A stretch of DNA of 64,000 bases from Geobacter sp. (GTDB lineage: Bacteria > Desulfobacterota > Desulfuromonadia > Geobacterales > Geobacteraceae): contig POSG01000006.1 of NCBI GenBank assembly GCA_003314535.1, forward strand, positions 62,001-126,000. Direction: 5' to 3'. A program made the translations under genes and the position numbers. Positions 8,635-17,913 of the stretch are shown one piece after another. The notes beneath the pieces were generated by a model. That model was not told where the DNA came from and made no database searches. It saw only the letters and a program-made list of their open reading frames with translations. Position 1 is the first letter of the stretch. Each line of letters starts with the position of its first letter.

Positions 8635-10134
8635 ATGAGGCTTGCTCCATGGAGCCGCTATGTTGTCGCCGGTATGTTTTTGATATTTCTTGCCGCTGAA
8701 GCAGATGTGTCCCTGGCCATTGATCCCAAGTTCGACATAGACCTGAAACAGCTCCGGCCTGGTGAAAAAAAGACACAAAAGGATGGCCGGAAGGGCATAA
8801 ACGGGGTCAAGTCACCTTCGGGGGCGGCTGCCGATGCGTCTGCTCCTTCCAAAGGGGTAAAGCCTGCCGGGGCGCCAGCTTTGGCAGGGCGCAAGCCTTC
8901 CAGCAATGTCACCGGATCGTCGGCCACGGCTGCGGACAAACACCGCTCCGGCCGCAAACTGAAGAAGGCCGGGCTGAACAAGCGAAAAAGAGGACGGTCA
9001 AGGCATGCCCGGCGCAGCAGGCCTTCCGATGTCGGCTCGAGTGGCGCCCGAACTCTGAACCTTTCCTTGAGGCTGTCTGCTGCAGGTGGGGCTGACCGGG
9101 GTGAAACGCTTTTGCAGGCGAGAAATCTGTGGGATACTATCATTCCTGCGAAGCCTGAAAAGGAAGACAGACTGTCACTACAGGACCGGAACTTTTCACT
9201 TGCCCTGGATCCTGCTGTTTACCCCGTGTTCAGAGACGTCGATGGCGGCCGGATAATCGTTGATCCCGACGGCGCTCTTCCTCCTCAGGTGAAAGCGATC
9301 ATCGAGGAAAATGATCCCGCTGTGCTTTTCGTGAAGGCCGACCCGTCCGATCCGAAACGTTTCTTCTCCGCCCTGTTGGGAGCTGCCGGTTTCTATTCCG
9401 TAGAGGAGGGGTTCGGAATTTCCTTCGGTTCCGATCCAATGGTGACGGTAAAGTCGGATTTCAAGGTTGAAAAGACCGCTGACAGCCTTTTGAATCACGA
9501 CGTCGTGCTTCTCAATGTATCGGGTCACCTGCCTGGCCTGCCGCCGTCGCTCCGTTCGATGCTCGAACATGAGGGGTTCAAGGTCATCGACGCCGTGCCG
9601 GCGCTTTCCGCGCGTCCTATGACACGGATCAACAGGCTTTACAGCGTCAAGGGTTCCGATCAGCATTCGGCAGTCGATTCTCTGCTGACGGCTGCATCCG
9701 TCAGGTTCGAAAAAAACCGCGAGATAAGGCTGGATAACGGTTCACACAGCGGCGTAGCCCTGTCGGTCACGGCAGAGCGGTATTTCCGTGAAGGCGGGAA
9801 AAAAGTCGTGGTGTTCTTTTCCAAGACAGACCCGATTCAGCATGCGTTGTTGCAAATCCTTCAGCAAAACGGTTATCATGTGGTAAACATATTCCCGGGA
9901 GACAGCTTCAGGAGTATCGCCGAAAAGCTGGCGCCGGTCTTGAAACAGTCCGCCCGCTACGGTTCCCATTATCTCAGGAGCCCGAAGGATGCTCTGTTCA
10001 ACGTGCGGATGTCGGGAGTGGAGATCTCCGACGGCGGGAGCAATGGAGGAAATGTGTTTGTGACGGACGTCGGAATCGATCCCCTGACCTGTGACCTCCT
10101 GGGCTTTATGGGGTATGATGTGATTGGCAGGTAA
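8635..10134 (+). CDS. Secreted protein of unknown function with basic linker
   Basis: 499 aa. An N-terminal signal or anchor (about residues 8-28, VVAGMFLIFLAAEA) is followed by a Lys/Arg/Ser-rich low-complexity segment to about 140. The folded C-terminal part follows (RIIVDPDGALPPQVKAII... through YVVNIF-like strands). I do not recognise a family. GAGGAGG eight bases before the ATG fixes the start. It is 95 bp downstream of the membrane-anchored gene and 84 bp upstream of the GspE-like ATPase, and probably co-transcribed with both. The basic linker could bind peptidoglycan or nucleic acid, which is speculation. Confidence 0.6.
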   Translation: MRLAPWSRYVVAGMFLIFLAAEADVSLAIDPKFDIDLKQLRPGEKKTQKDGRKGINGVKSPSGAAADASAPSKGVKPAGAPALAGRKPSSNVTGSSATAADKHRSGRKLKKAGLNKRKRGRSRHARRSRPSDVGSSGARTLNLSLRLSAAGGADRGETLLQARNLWDTIIPAKPEKEDRLSLQDRNFSLALDPAVYPVFRDVDGGRIIVDPDGALPPQVKAIIEENDPAVLFVKADPSDPKRFFSALLGAAGFYSVEEGFGISFGSDPMVTVKSDFKVEKTADSLLNHDVVLLNVSGHLPGLPPSLRSMLEHEGFKVIDAVPALSARPMTRINRLYSVKGSDQHSAVDSLLTAASVRFEKNREIRLDNGSHSGVALSVTAERYFREGGKKVVVFFSKTDPIQHALLQILQQNGYHVVNIFPGDSFRSIAEKLAPVLKQSARYGSHYLRSPKDALFNVRMSGVEISDGGSNGGNVFVTDVGIDPLTCDLLGFMGYDVIGR

Positions 10135-10218
10135 TTCCTCGGCATTCGCAGTTGATCTGGCTGCTTAACGTTTTATTGATGTGTCCCATGAAAATTGCCC
10201 GACGGGCGGAACGGCTTC

Positions 10219-12150
10219 ATGTCGAAAAAGAGACTTGGCGAAATCCTGATTGAAAACAAGCTCATAAATGAGCAGCAGCTTGCAGAGGCTCTCAAGCTCC
10301 AGGAAACTTCTCCCGGTGAAACGGTTGGAAGGCTTTTGTGCAGGCTCGGATTCCTTCGGGAATCGGACCTCAACTATGTCCTTGAGCAGTCGGGCAAACG
10401 GAAAAAACTGGTCGACATTCTGCAGAGCGAATACCATCTGGACGAGAAGCGCCTCGAACAGGCCCGCGTGCTGAGCAGGAAAGACGGCATTCCGCTTGAA
10501 AAGTCGCTCCTCAAGCTGTCGTTCCTCACCGAAGACCAGCTTACCAAAGCCATTTCCATCCAGTACGACCTGCCATTTGCCAGCCTGGACAACATGTCCA
10601 TCGATTCGTCGCTTGCCCGGGTCCTCAATGCCAGTTATGCCCGCAGGCAGCGGGTTGTGCCCATCTCCAAGATCGGGAGCACCGTGACCCTTGCGATGGC
10701 ATCACCTGTCAAGCTGCATGAACTGATGGAACTGGAGGCTGCCACCCGCCTGAAGGTCATACCGGTAATCGCAAAGGAATCGGAAATACTTATCGCCCAG
10801 CAGCGTCTGTACCGCAACGGTTTTCAGCTGGCTTCCCAGAGAGAGGAAGAGGAAGAGCTGGATATCCCGGACAGCATTGCCGAAATTCTGACAAGGGTGG
10901 ATTTCTCGGAAGAGCCGGAAGTTGAAGACGAAGTCAAGAAGGTCACGGAGCGCGACAGTGTAATCGTCAAGCTGGTCAATAAAATAATCTACGATGCCTA
11001 TCAGCACCGGGCATCGGACATACACATCGAACCTTACCCGGGAAAGCGCGACGTAATCGTCAGGATGCGTGTAGACGGACGCTGCAAGGTTTACCAGAAG
11101 ATCCCCTACAAGTACAAGTATGCAATACCCTCGCGCATCAAGATCATGTCTGAGCTGGATATTGCCGAAAGGCGAAAGCCGCAGGACGGAAAAATCAATT
11201 TCAAGCGTTTCGGCCCCATCGACGTAGAGTTGCGGGTTGCTACCATGCCCACTGTCGGGCACCTGGAAGACGTGGTCATAAGGATTCTCCATACCGGCGA
11301 CCCGATTGCCTTCGAAGACCTGGGCATTTCTCCAAGAAACATGGAATTGTTCCAGAAGTCAGTGATGAAACCCTATGGACTGATCCTCGTCGTGGGCCCG
11401 ACCGGTTCGGGCAAGACTACGACCCTTCACTCGGCGATTACCAAGATAAATCTCCCGGAAACCAAGATATGGACGGCCGAGGACCCGGTGGAGATCACCC
11501 AGCGCGGATTGCGCCAGGTCCAGGTGAACCCGCGGATCGGGCTCACGTTCGCAGCCGCATTGCGTTCATTTCTGCGCCTGGATCCCGACGTGATAATGGT
11601 CGGCGAGATGAGGGACGAGGAAACGGCCTCGATTGCGGTTGAGGCGTCGCTTACCGGTCATCTCGTGCTTTCCACGCTGCACACCAACAGCGCCGCGGAA
11701 ACGGTCACACGGCTCCTTGAAATGGGGCTCGACCCGTTCAGCTTTTCCGACTCGCTCATCTGTATCCTTGCCCAGAGACTTGCGCGGAGATTGTGCAAGG
11801 GGTGCAGAAGGGTTTACAAGCCGTCGGAGAGGGAACTCGACGAAATTATCAATGAATATGGTGAAGAAGCTTTCCTCGAAACCGGCCTGGCAAAGGATGA
11901 TATCACCCTGGCCGAACCGGTGGGGTGCGACTTGTGCGACAATACCGGTTACCATGGACGCCTTGGCATTCACGAGCTGCTGAACTGCGATGATGCCATG
12001 AAGAGCCTGATCAAGAATAAGCCTGAAACCGACCAGATAAGGGCGCTGGCGGCCGTTGCCGGCATGACGACCCTGAAGCAGGACGGTATCCTCAAGGTCT
12101 GCCAGCATCTTACCGACATCCACGAAATCAGAAGAATTTGCATGAAGTGA
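10219..12150 (+). CDS. GspE/PilB-type secretion/pilus assembly ATPase
   Basis: 643 aa, the normal length for the family. An N-terminal MshEN/T2SSE_N region (residues 1 to about 160, including QAKLLRLGFL-like repeats) precedes the RecA-like motor with Walker A GPTGSGKT (393-400). The Asp box is HRASDIHIEP, Walker B is LRLDPDVIMVGEMRDEET, and the His box is GHLVLSTLHTN. A tetracysteine zinc site is complete (Cys526/529 and Cys570/573). It powers type II secretion or type IV pilus polymerisation. No GspF/PilC, pilin or secretin gene is nearby, so it is an orphan here. The start at 10219 gives the usual MSKKRLGEIL opening; a TTG at 10195 would add eight residues. Confidence 0.92.
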   Translation: MSKKRLGEILIENKLINEQQLAEALKLQETSPGETVGRLLCRLGFLRESDLNYVLEQSGKRKKLVDILQSEYHLDEKRLEQARVLSRKDGIPLEKSLLKLSFLTEDQLTKAISIQYDLPFASLDNMSIDSSLARVLNASYARRQRVVPISKIGSTVTLAMASPVKLHELMELEAATRLKVIPVIAKESEILIAQQRLYRNGFQLASQREEEEELDIPDSIAEILTRVDFSEEPEVEDEVKKVTERDSVIVKLVNKIIYDAYQHRASDIHIEPYPGKRDVIVRMRVDGRCKVYQKIPYKYKYAIPSRIKIMSELDIAERRKPQDGKINFKRFGPIDVELRVATMPTVGHLEDVVIRILHTGDPIAFEDLGISPRNMELFQKSVMKPYGLILVVGPTGSGKTTTLHSAITKINLPETKIWTAEDPVEITQRGLRQVQVNPRIGLTFAAALRSFLRLDPDVIMVGEMRDEETASIAVEASLTGHLVLSTLHTNSAAETVTRLLEMGLDPFSFSDSLICILAQRLARRLCKGCRRVYKPSERELDEIINEYGEEAFLETGLAKDDITLAEPVGCDLCDNTGYHGRLGIHELLNCDDAMKSLIKNKPETDQIRALAAVAGMTTLKQDGILKVCQHLTDIHEIRRICMK

Positions 12151-12359
12151 CCTTTTGTCCCACGCTGTGCAGTGCATTGCTGTCCCCACCTTCTGCACGG
12201 AGTCTGATTCCCCACTTTAATCGAATTTGAAATCCTTGCCACAGATGAGGCCTTTGCATTTTGGGTGGTTGCCGGCCTATTCTATATATGGTAGACTAAT
12301 ATTGAAAGTGAATATCGATATCATAAATAGCGTCGTCATTGCGGGTAAAGGAGGAAAGG

Positions 12360-12788
12360 ATGAAAGACATATTTGAAACCGTGGTTGCCGACGGATCACT
12401 GAGCACGCTGGCTGAAGCCCTGAGAAACGCCGATTTCATCGACAGGATGAAAGGAGAGGGGCCGATTACGCTGTTCGCGCCGGATGACGAGGCGTTCAAG
12501 AAACTGGACAATAGCGAGATGCTGGCTGATGCCGGGAAACTAGCTGATACCCTGAGCTACCATGTCGTTGAAGGGAAACTGACGGGAGACGAAATGAGGG
12601 AGAGGGATTGTTCCCCGACCCTGAACGGAAAGAACCTCACCATTAAGGTGAAACACGGGGAACTGGTGGTTGACAACGCCAAGGTTGTGAAAACGGATAT
12701 CGAGTGCACGAACGGAGTCATACATGTGATAGACTCGGTCTTCCGGCCGCTGCTTTCAGGATGGTACGGGGATTGCGGTTGCTGCTGA
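12360..12788 (+). CDS. Fasciclin (FAS1) domain protein
   Basis: 142 aa, a single FAS1 domain with both conserved motifs: H1-like GPITLFAPDDEAFKKL and H2-like TNGVIHVIDSVFRP. The YHVVEGK segment lies between them. No signal peptide is evident, unlike most FAS1 adhesion proteins, so it may be cytoplasmic or exported otherwise. GGAGGAAAGG directly before the ATG at 12360 fixes the start. It ends with an unusual GDCGCC tail holding three Cys that could bind metal. It is convergent with the radical SAM gene on the other strand. Confidence 0.85.
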   Translation: MKDIFETVVADGSLSTLAEALRNADFIDRMKGEGPITLFAPDDEAFKKLDNSEMLADAGKLADTLSYHVVEGKLTGDEMRERDCSPTLNGKNLTIKVKHGELVVDNAKVVKTDIECTNGVIHVIDSVFRPLLSGWYGDCGCC

Positions 12789-12841
12789 CGCGGAAATGCC
12801 AATGAAAGCCATGGCAGGCTATCTGGAGGGAGGTTCCAGGT

Positions 12842-14566
12842 CTACAGGCAGTGCGCTTCAACCTTGAGGCCTTTTCCGGGTCGCGAGACATAGAAAAAGG
12901 TGAGGTGGATGGGGTTTGATGTGCGGGCGGGGAAGGTCCGGTAGTCCCTGGAGAATGCATGGTTGAAAGTTCTGATCCGGCTGCCCGGCGGTATCTGCAT
13001 GTTTTTCACGAACCGCTCGACTGCTCCACGATCGGAGGGGTGTGACGCTGCATTCCCGCAGATTTCGAAAAACGAAGGGAGCTTTCCCGATACCGGATAA
13101 TCGGCCATGCAGAAATCGTAGCAGAGGGCGTCCGTGACCGTTTCCCTTCCGGCAGGAGACAAGAACAGGTCGATGAAGCTTGCAAAGATCTCGAAAGCGC
13201 TACGGAGTGAGAGATTTCTTTCCTGTTTTCCATGTTTCATGAATCGGGCCATTTCACTGAAGAAGATCGACAGCTGCGAGAATTCCTCAACGGCTTGGAG
13301 AGCGGAGGCGAATCTTCCGCTGTTGTGGTATATATCCAGCAGCCTGGCAATTTCTTCGATGTGGGCGATGTCGTGGAATGACAGTTGAGGCGTTTTCAGG
13401 ATCTTGTAGGGAGGAGACGACGAATAGGCGTAACCTTCCTCCTTCGCTATCCCGACCATGGGGGAGCCTTTGAGGACCTTGAGCGGTTCCACCTGGATGT
13501 AGTGGGGGTGAAGTTCAAAGAGGCGCTGCAGTGATACGAGAAATCCGGGCAGGTCTTCGCCGGGAAGCCCGGCGACGAGGTCAAGGTGCAGCGTTACATT
13601 GGTTTCGTCCCTGAGCCGCCTGACTTTATCCAGCAGGCGGTCGACGCTGCTCGTGCGGTTGACCCTGTGCAGGGTTTCCTTCCCTGTTGCCTGTATGCCG
13701 ATCTCGAAGCGGAACCTGTCCACCGGGACATGCTTGAGCGTTGCCAGGTTGCTCTCCGTCAGCAGGCCCGCCGCAATCTCGAAATGAAAACAGCAGGTGG
13801 AATTCTGCGACAGGATGAAATTCCAGATTTCGTCGGCCCGTTCTGCATCGTAGTTGAAGGTCCGGTCGACAAGCTTGACCACCTTGGCCTTGTGCTCCAT
13901 GAGATACGATAGGTCGCTCCGAATCCTGTCCATTGAAAAGGAACGCACGCCCTTTTCCAGTGAAGAGAGGCAGAATGCGCATGAAAAAGGGCAGCCGCGC
14001 GAGGTCTCGTAGTAGACCAGGGGTTTGGACATATCGACAAGGCCGAGGGAAAACGGGGATGGCAGGCTGTCCAGTTCGCGAACTGTGCGCCTTGCCGGCG
14101 CGGCTTGCGTGCCCCCGGCCGATTGCCAGGTGATTCCTGCGGAGACGGATTCGAGCGCTTCTCCAGCCGGCAGCCCTTTTGCCAGCAAATCGACGAGCTC
14201 GGACCAGGTCTGCTCGCCTTCGCCTCGTATCACGCAATCAACGGCCGGGTTTTTCCGCAGCAGCTCCTCGGCGTCATGGGAAACTTCCGGGCCTCCCGCC
14301 ACAATGACGGTCGAGGGCAGCAGTTTTTTCAGGTCGTCCGCGATCTTCAGGCTCTGCTCGACATTCCAGATATAACACGAAAAAGCGACAAGGTCCGGAA
14401 CCTCATCCAAAAGGCGTTCCAGGATGTGTTGCGGCTGCTCGTTGACCGTGAATTCGTGGATCGCCGTAACAATGCCTTTAACGTCCCTGACCGATGCTGC
14501 AAGGCAGGGCAGTGCAAGCGAGGCGTGGATGTACTTGGCGTGAAGGGTGGCAAGGACAATCTTCAT
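12842..14566 (-). CDS. B12-binding-domain radical SAM protein (DUF4080-type tail)
   Basis: 574 aa. Residues 1-135 form a cobalamin-binding-like Rossmann domain (VAFSCYIWNVEQSL, VIVAGGPEVSHDAEEL). The radical SAM core follows with Cys192, Cys196 and Cys199 (GCPFSCAFC). The C-terminal approximately 130 residues resemble the DUF4080 extension. Class B radical SAM enzymes of this layout methylate or rearrange unactivated carbons; the substrate is unknown. It is divergent from another radical SAM gene at 14756. No clear ribosome binding site precedes the ATG. Confidence 0.85.
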   Translation of the reverse strand: MKIVLATLHAKYIHASLALPCLAASVRDVKGIVTAIHEFTVNEQPQHILERLLDEVPDLVAFSCYIWNVEQSLKIADDLKKLLPSTVIVAGGPEVSHDAEELLRKNPAVDCVIRGEGEQTWSELVDLLAKGLPAGEALESVSAGITWQSAGGTQAAPARRTVRELDSLPSPFSLGLVDMSKPLVYYETSRGCPFSCAFCLSSLEKGVRSFSMDRIRSDLSYLMEHKAKVVKLVDRTFNYDAERADEIWNFILSQNSTCCFHFEIAAGLLTESNLATLKHVPVDRFRFEIGIQATGKETLHRVNRTSSVDRLLDKVRRLRDETNVTLHLDLVAGLPGEDLPGFLVSLQRLFELHPHYIQVEPLKVLKGSPMVGIAKEEGYAYSSSPPYKILKTPQLSFHDIAHIEEIARLLDIYHNSGRFASALQAVEEFSQLSIFFSEMARFMKHGKQERNLSLRSAFEIFASFIDLFLSPAGRETVTDALCYDFCMADYPVSGKLPSFFEICGNAASHPSDRGAVERFVKNMQIPPGSRIRTFNHAFSRDYRTFPARTSNPIHLTFFYVSRPGKGLKVEAHCL

Positions 14567-14623
14567 CGGGCTATTGTATCCGAGAAAGGAAAAAGGTACA
14601 AGGCACGGGTATAAGGCGAAAGG

Positions 14624-14656
14624 CAGAATACAGAAGTCAGAATACAGGAGCCAGAA
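14624..14656. repeat. 14-bp tandem repeat in the divergent intergenic region
   Basis: CAGAATACAGAAGT (14624-14637) is followed directly by CAGAATACAGGAGC (14638-14651) and a third partial unit CAGAAT. It lies between the two divergent radical SAM genes, where promoters for both must be, and is a candidate slippage-prone microsatellite. Confidence 0.7.
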
Positions 14657-14755
14657 TGAAAAGCGGAAGGAACGGCAGGAAAACCAAAGACTGCGAAACG
14701 GGCTATGTCTTGCCCGGAGCCGAGTAATCTGGTACGTTGGACGTGGAGGTGGATG

Positions 14756-16084
14756 ATGAAGAGAAAACGGGCGCCGAAATTACTTTACGCGGATGCGAAG
14801 GGAAACATTTACGACCATCCGGAGCTCTGCATGGCGGGCATGAACGGCCCGGAAGCGGTCCTGCCCGAAGGCCGCGAACTGATTCCGCTGCCAGAGGGGA
14901 GCCGTCTTTTTACCATACCGGATACGCCTCCCATTGCCTGGGACAGCCGGAGCAGCCGGTTTATCACTGTCGATACCGTCAATGAAGGAAGGAGAAGCAA
15001 GACTGTCCAGGCCGTGTCCGCTTTCATGGCGCCGGGCTACGTGCGCACCCTTCTTCCTGCCTGCGATTACAGCCGCAAGCAGGTCCATCTGCCTCTCTGG
15101 TCATACACCGCGGTCGGCTGGGACGAGGAAAGAGAGCGGTTCGTGGTTGCCGCCAGCCGGGTCGACACAAACGACAACTGGAATCCGTGCAACTATGACG
15201 ACCGCAAGCTGGATCCCCTGGTCCGCAGCCGATTGCGGGAAATGCCCGATAACCGGCTCCTGGAGCAGCTGGCCCGCTGCGCCGTGGACTACCACTGCTT
15301 TGCGGCGAAAAACCTCTTTTACCGGCGATGGGAAGCGCCGATCCCGACATCGCCGGCCTGCAACTCCCGATGCCTGGGCTGCATCAGCCTGCAGCCTTCC
15401 GACTGCTGCCCCTCGAACCACGAGAGGATCTCTTTCGTGCCGACTCCCGATGAGATCGCAGAGCTGGCCGTGCCACATCTTCTCCAGGCCCCCGATCCCA
15501 TCGTTTCCTATGGCCAGGGCTGCGAGGGTGATCCGATCCTGCAGGCAGACGTGGTTGCGGAGGCAACGCGCAGGATAAAGGCCCTAACCTCGCGCGGAAC
15601 GGTTAACTTCAACTCCAACGGTTCGATGCCGGACCGGGTACGGATGCTCTGCGATGCGGGCATGGACTCCATGCGTTTTTCAATGAACTCGGCCCGCGAA
15701 GAATACTACAATCTCTATTACCGGCCATCCGGATATGCGTTCGGCAACGTGCTGGAATCGCTTTCAACCGCGAAGGAGAAGGGCCTGTTCACCATGATAA
15801 ACTATCTTGTGTCCCCCGGCCTGAGCGATGACCCCGCTGAAGTTGAGGCGCTCCTCAGGCTCATAGGTCAAACCGGTGTGGACATGATACAGATGCGGAA
15901 CCTTTCCATAGACCCCCATTTCTACAATGAAAGGATGGGGATTTCGAAAAAGGGTATGGGAATGTACCGGATGCTCCAAGTGCTGAAGAAGGAGTATCCG
16001 CGAATCCAGTTCGGCTACTTCAACCGTACCCGGGAAAACTTTTACCCGCCCGATCTGGAGACCGGTTGGCCTATAAAGAGTTAG
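14756..16084 (+). CDS. Radical SAM protein with internal CxxxCxxC
   Basis: 442 aa. Unusually, about 200 residues precede the radical SAM cysteines, which are Cys202, Cys206 and Cys209 (PACNSRCLGC). The core then shows the expected beta strands (IVSYGQGCEGDPIL, TVNFNSNGS, SMRFSMNSA). The N-terminal region contains further Cys (around PCNYDD and RCAVDYHC). GGAGG at 14746-14750 supports ATG 14756 (or 14753). Substrate unknown. It is divergent from the B12-type radical SAM gene. The stop is directly followed by copy 2 of the dispersed repeat. Confidence 0.8.
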   Translation: MKRKRAPKLLYADAKGNIYDHPELCMAGMNGPEAVLPEGRELIPLPEGSRLFTIPDTPPIAWDSRSSRFITVDTVNEGRRSKTVQAVSAFMAPGYVRTLLPACDYSRKQVHLPLWSYTAVGWDEERERFVVAASRVDTNDNWNPCNYDDRKLDPLVRSRLREMPDNRLLEQLARCAVDYHCFAAKNLFYRRWEAPIPTSPACNSRCLGCISLQPSDCCPSNHERISFVPTPDEIAELAVPHLLQAPDPIVSYGQGCEGDPILQADVVAEATRRIKALTSRGTVNFNSNGSMPDRVRMLCDAGMDSMRFSMNSAREEYYNLYYRPSGYAFGNVLESLSTAKEKGLFTMINYLVSPGLSDDPAEVEALLRLIGQTGVDMIQMRNLSIDPHFYNERMGISKKGMGMYRMLQVLKKEYPRIQFGYFNRTRENFYPPDLETGWPIKS

Positions 16085-16085
16085 G

Positions 16086-16202
16086 TTTCCAACCGGAAAG
16101 TCTTTCTCGGGCCGGAACGGAACTTCCGCGTAGCTCGTGATAATCTGTCAACTTTTAGCTCACTGGTCGAAGTTTTTACTGGTTTCAAGCGCTTTCCCGG
16201 TT
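16086..16202 (-). repeat. Copy 2 of the dispersed, potentially structured element
   Basis: The minus strand 16149-16086 matches 1649-1712 at 53 of 64 positions. On this strand AACCGGGAAAG (16202-16192) can pair with CTTTCCGGTT in the conserved block, with a single bulged G. The bases differ from copy 1 but the pairing potential is kept. The copy fills the gap between the radical SAM gene and hom. Bases 16203-16352 show nothing else beyond a GAGATC/GATCTC inverted repeat. Confidence 0.6.
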
Positions 16203-16352
16203 TTCGAGATCTTGCACTGAAGCCGTATCACGATCTCCTCGAAAGCCCCGCTCCGGCCTTGATCAGCCATTACCAGGAGTTACCGAACTGGAAACTGCAT
16301 TCGTCCCTATCCGTGGTTTCCGGATGAACACTAAATGGAAGAGAGAGTGGAA

Positions 16353-17660
16353 ATGAAAGAGATTAAAGTCGGCCTTCTTGGATGCGGCGTCGTGGGAACC
16401 GGCGTCGTCAGGCTGCTCCGGGAGAATTCTTCCATCATCGAAGAAAAGCTTGGAGCAAGGCTTGTGCTGAAAAGCGTTGCCGTGCGCGATACCGGAAAGG
16501 ACCGTGGTGTTGATCTCGATCCCGGCATGCTCACCGACGATTTCCGGCAGGTTATCGCCGATCCGGACATCTCCATAGTCATCGAGCTTATCGGCGGTTG
16601 CGCAACGGCCAGGGAATACGTTCTCAAGGCCATTGAGAACGGGAAGCATGTTGTCACTGCCAACAAGGCACTTCTGGCGGTTCACGGCCGGGAGCTGTAC
16701 GAGGCGGCTGCCAGGAGCGGGGTTGAAATCCGCTACGAGGCGGCGGTGGCCGGCGGAATACCGGTTTTGTCGGCCATCAAGGGAAACATGGCTGCCAACA
16801 GGTTCGGCTCGGTTCTCGGCATATTGAACGGGACCTGCAACTACATACTTACCAGGATGACCGAAGAGGGAGCCGACTTTGCTGCAGCGCTGGGCAGAGC
16901 CCAGGAGCTTGGCTACGCGGAAGCCGATCCCACATTCGATGTGGAAGGCATAGATACGGCGCACAAGCTCAGCATCCTCATCTCACTATGTTTCGGCACC
17001 TGGGTGGCTTTCAGGGACATCCACGTGGAAGGGATAAGCTCCCTTACGGCCCTCGATGTGAATTTTGCCGGAAGGCTTGGATATCGCATAAAACTCCTTG
17101 CAATTGGAAAGCGCGACGGCGATGGGGTTGAAGCTCGGGTTCATCCTGCCATGGTGCCGTTGACGGATCCGCTCGCGGCTATATCCGGCGTCTTCAACGC
17201 CGTGCGACTGACCGGGAATTATGTCGGCACGGTCATGTTTTGCGGCAGAGGGGCGGGCATGGAGCCAACTGCGAGCGCGGTAGTCGGCGACCTCATGGCG
17301 ATCGCCCGCAACATGCTGGTGGGCGTGGGACGGAGAACCGCGCCACTGGGCTTCCTGGACGAGAATATAATCGACGTTCCCATCAAGCCGATGGCCGAAA
17401 CCGTCTGCAAATACTACCTGCGCTTCAGTGTTGTGGACCGGCCCGGGATTCTGGCGAAAATTGCCGGCGCCCTGGGCGAAAACGGCATCAGCATCAATTC
17501 TGCGCTCCAGACCGCCAGGAGCGGCAGCGAGGCCGTGCCCCTGGTCATCGTGACCCATGAAGCGCGGGAGATGGATGTCGGGCGGGCATTGGAGAAAATC
17601 GGAACACTGGAAATAACCACGGAAAATCCGAGGCTTGTCCGCATAGTGGATGAGCTGTGA
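16353..17660 (+). CDS. hom: Homoserine dehydrogenase
   Basis: 435 aa, full length. It catalyses NAD(P)H-dependent reduction of aspartate semialdehyde to homoserine for threonine, methionine and isoleucine synthesis. Visible parts are the dinucleotide fold GLLGCGVVGTGVV at the N-terminus, the catalytic region ILNGTCNYILTRM and GYAEADPTFDVEGIDTAHKL, and a C-terminal ACT domain (SVVDRPGILAKIAGAL), which in this family mediates feedback inhibition. The ATG at 16353 is better placed than an in-frame ATG at 16335, which lacks a ribosome binding site. No other amino-acid genes adjoin it. Confidence 0.96.
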   Translation: MKEIKVGLLGCGVVGTGVVRLLRENSSIIEEKLGARLVLKSVAVRDTGKDRGVDLDPGMLTDDFRQVIADPDISIVIELIGGCATAREYVLKAIENGKHVVTANKALLAVHGRELYEAAARSGVEIRYEAAVAGGIPVLSAIKGNMAANRFGSVLGILNGTCNYILTRMTEEGADFAAALGRAQELGYAEADPTFDVEGIDTAHKLSILISLCFGTWVAFRDIHVEGISSLTALDVNFAGRLGYRIKLLAIGKRDGDGVEARVHPAMVPLTDPLAAISGVFNAVRLTGNYVGTVMFCGRGAGMEPTASAVVGDLMAIARNMLVGVGRRTAPLGFLDENIIDVPIKPMAETVCKYYLRFSVVDRPGILAKIAGALGENGISINSALQTARSGSEAVPLVIVTHEAREMDVGRALEKIGTLEITTENPRLVRIVDEL

Positions 17661-17913
17661 CCCGAATCCCTGAATGACGCCATGGATAAGATCGGCGGGC
17701 GGATGCCCGGTCGTACCACCTTTGCTTGCCCCGCTTGCTGCCTGTATCATTTCCCTTCGCAGTATAATAAGGAATCCCATAACAGTATCCCGCAGATGTG
17801 AAGGAAATAATTTCTGAAACGCTGATATCGGTTTTGTATAATTGCGGGCAGGTAGTAAACTTGTTGTAAACATTCAAGTAAACCGCAAGCATGTAAGCAT
17901 GGTGAGATCATTC

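Noticed and set aside
12230-12258. Sigma-54 promoter before the fasciclin gene
   Set aside because: TTGCCAC ... TTTGCAT has the wrong -24 (GCC instead of GGC) and wrong spacing.
17696-17709. Terminator after hom
   Set aside because: CGGGC-GGAT-GCCCG is only a 5-bp stem with no U tract.
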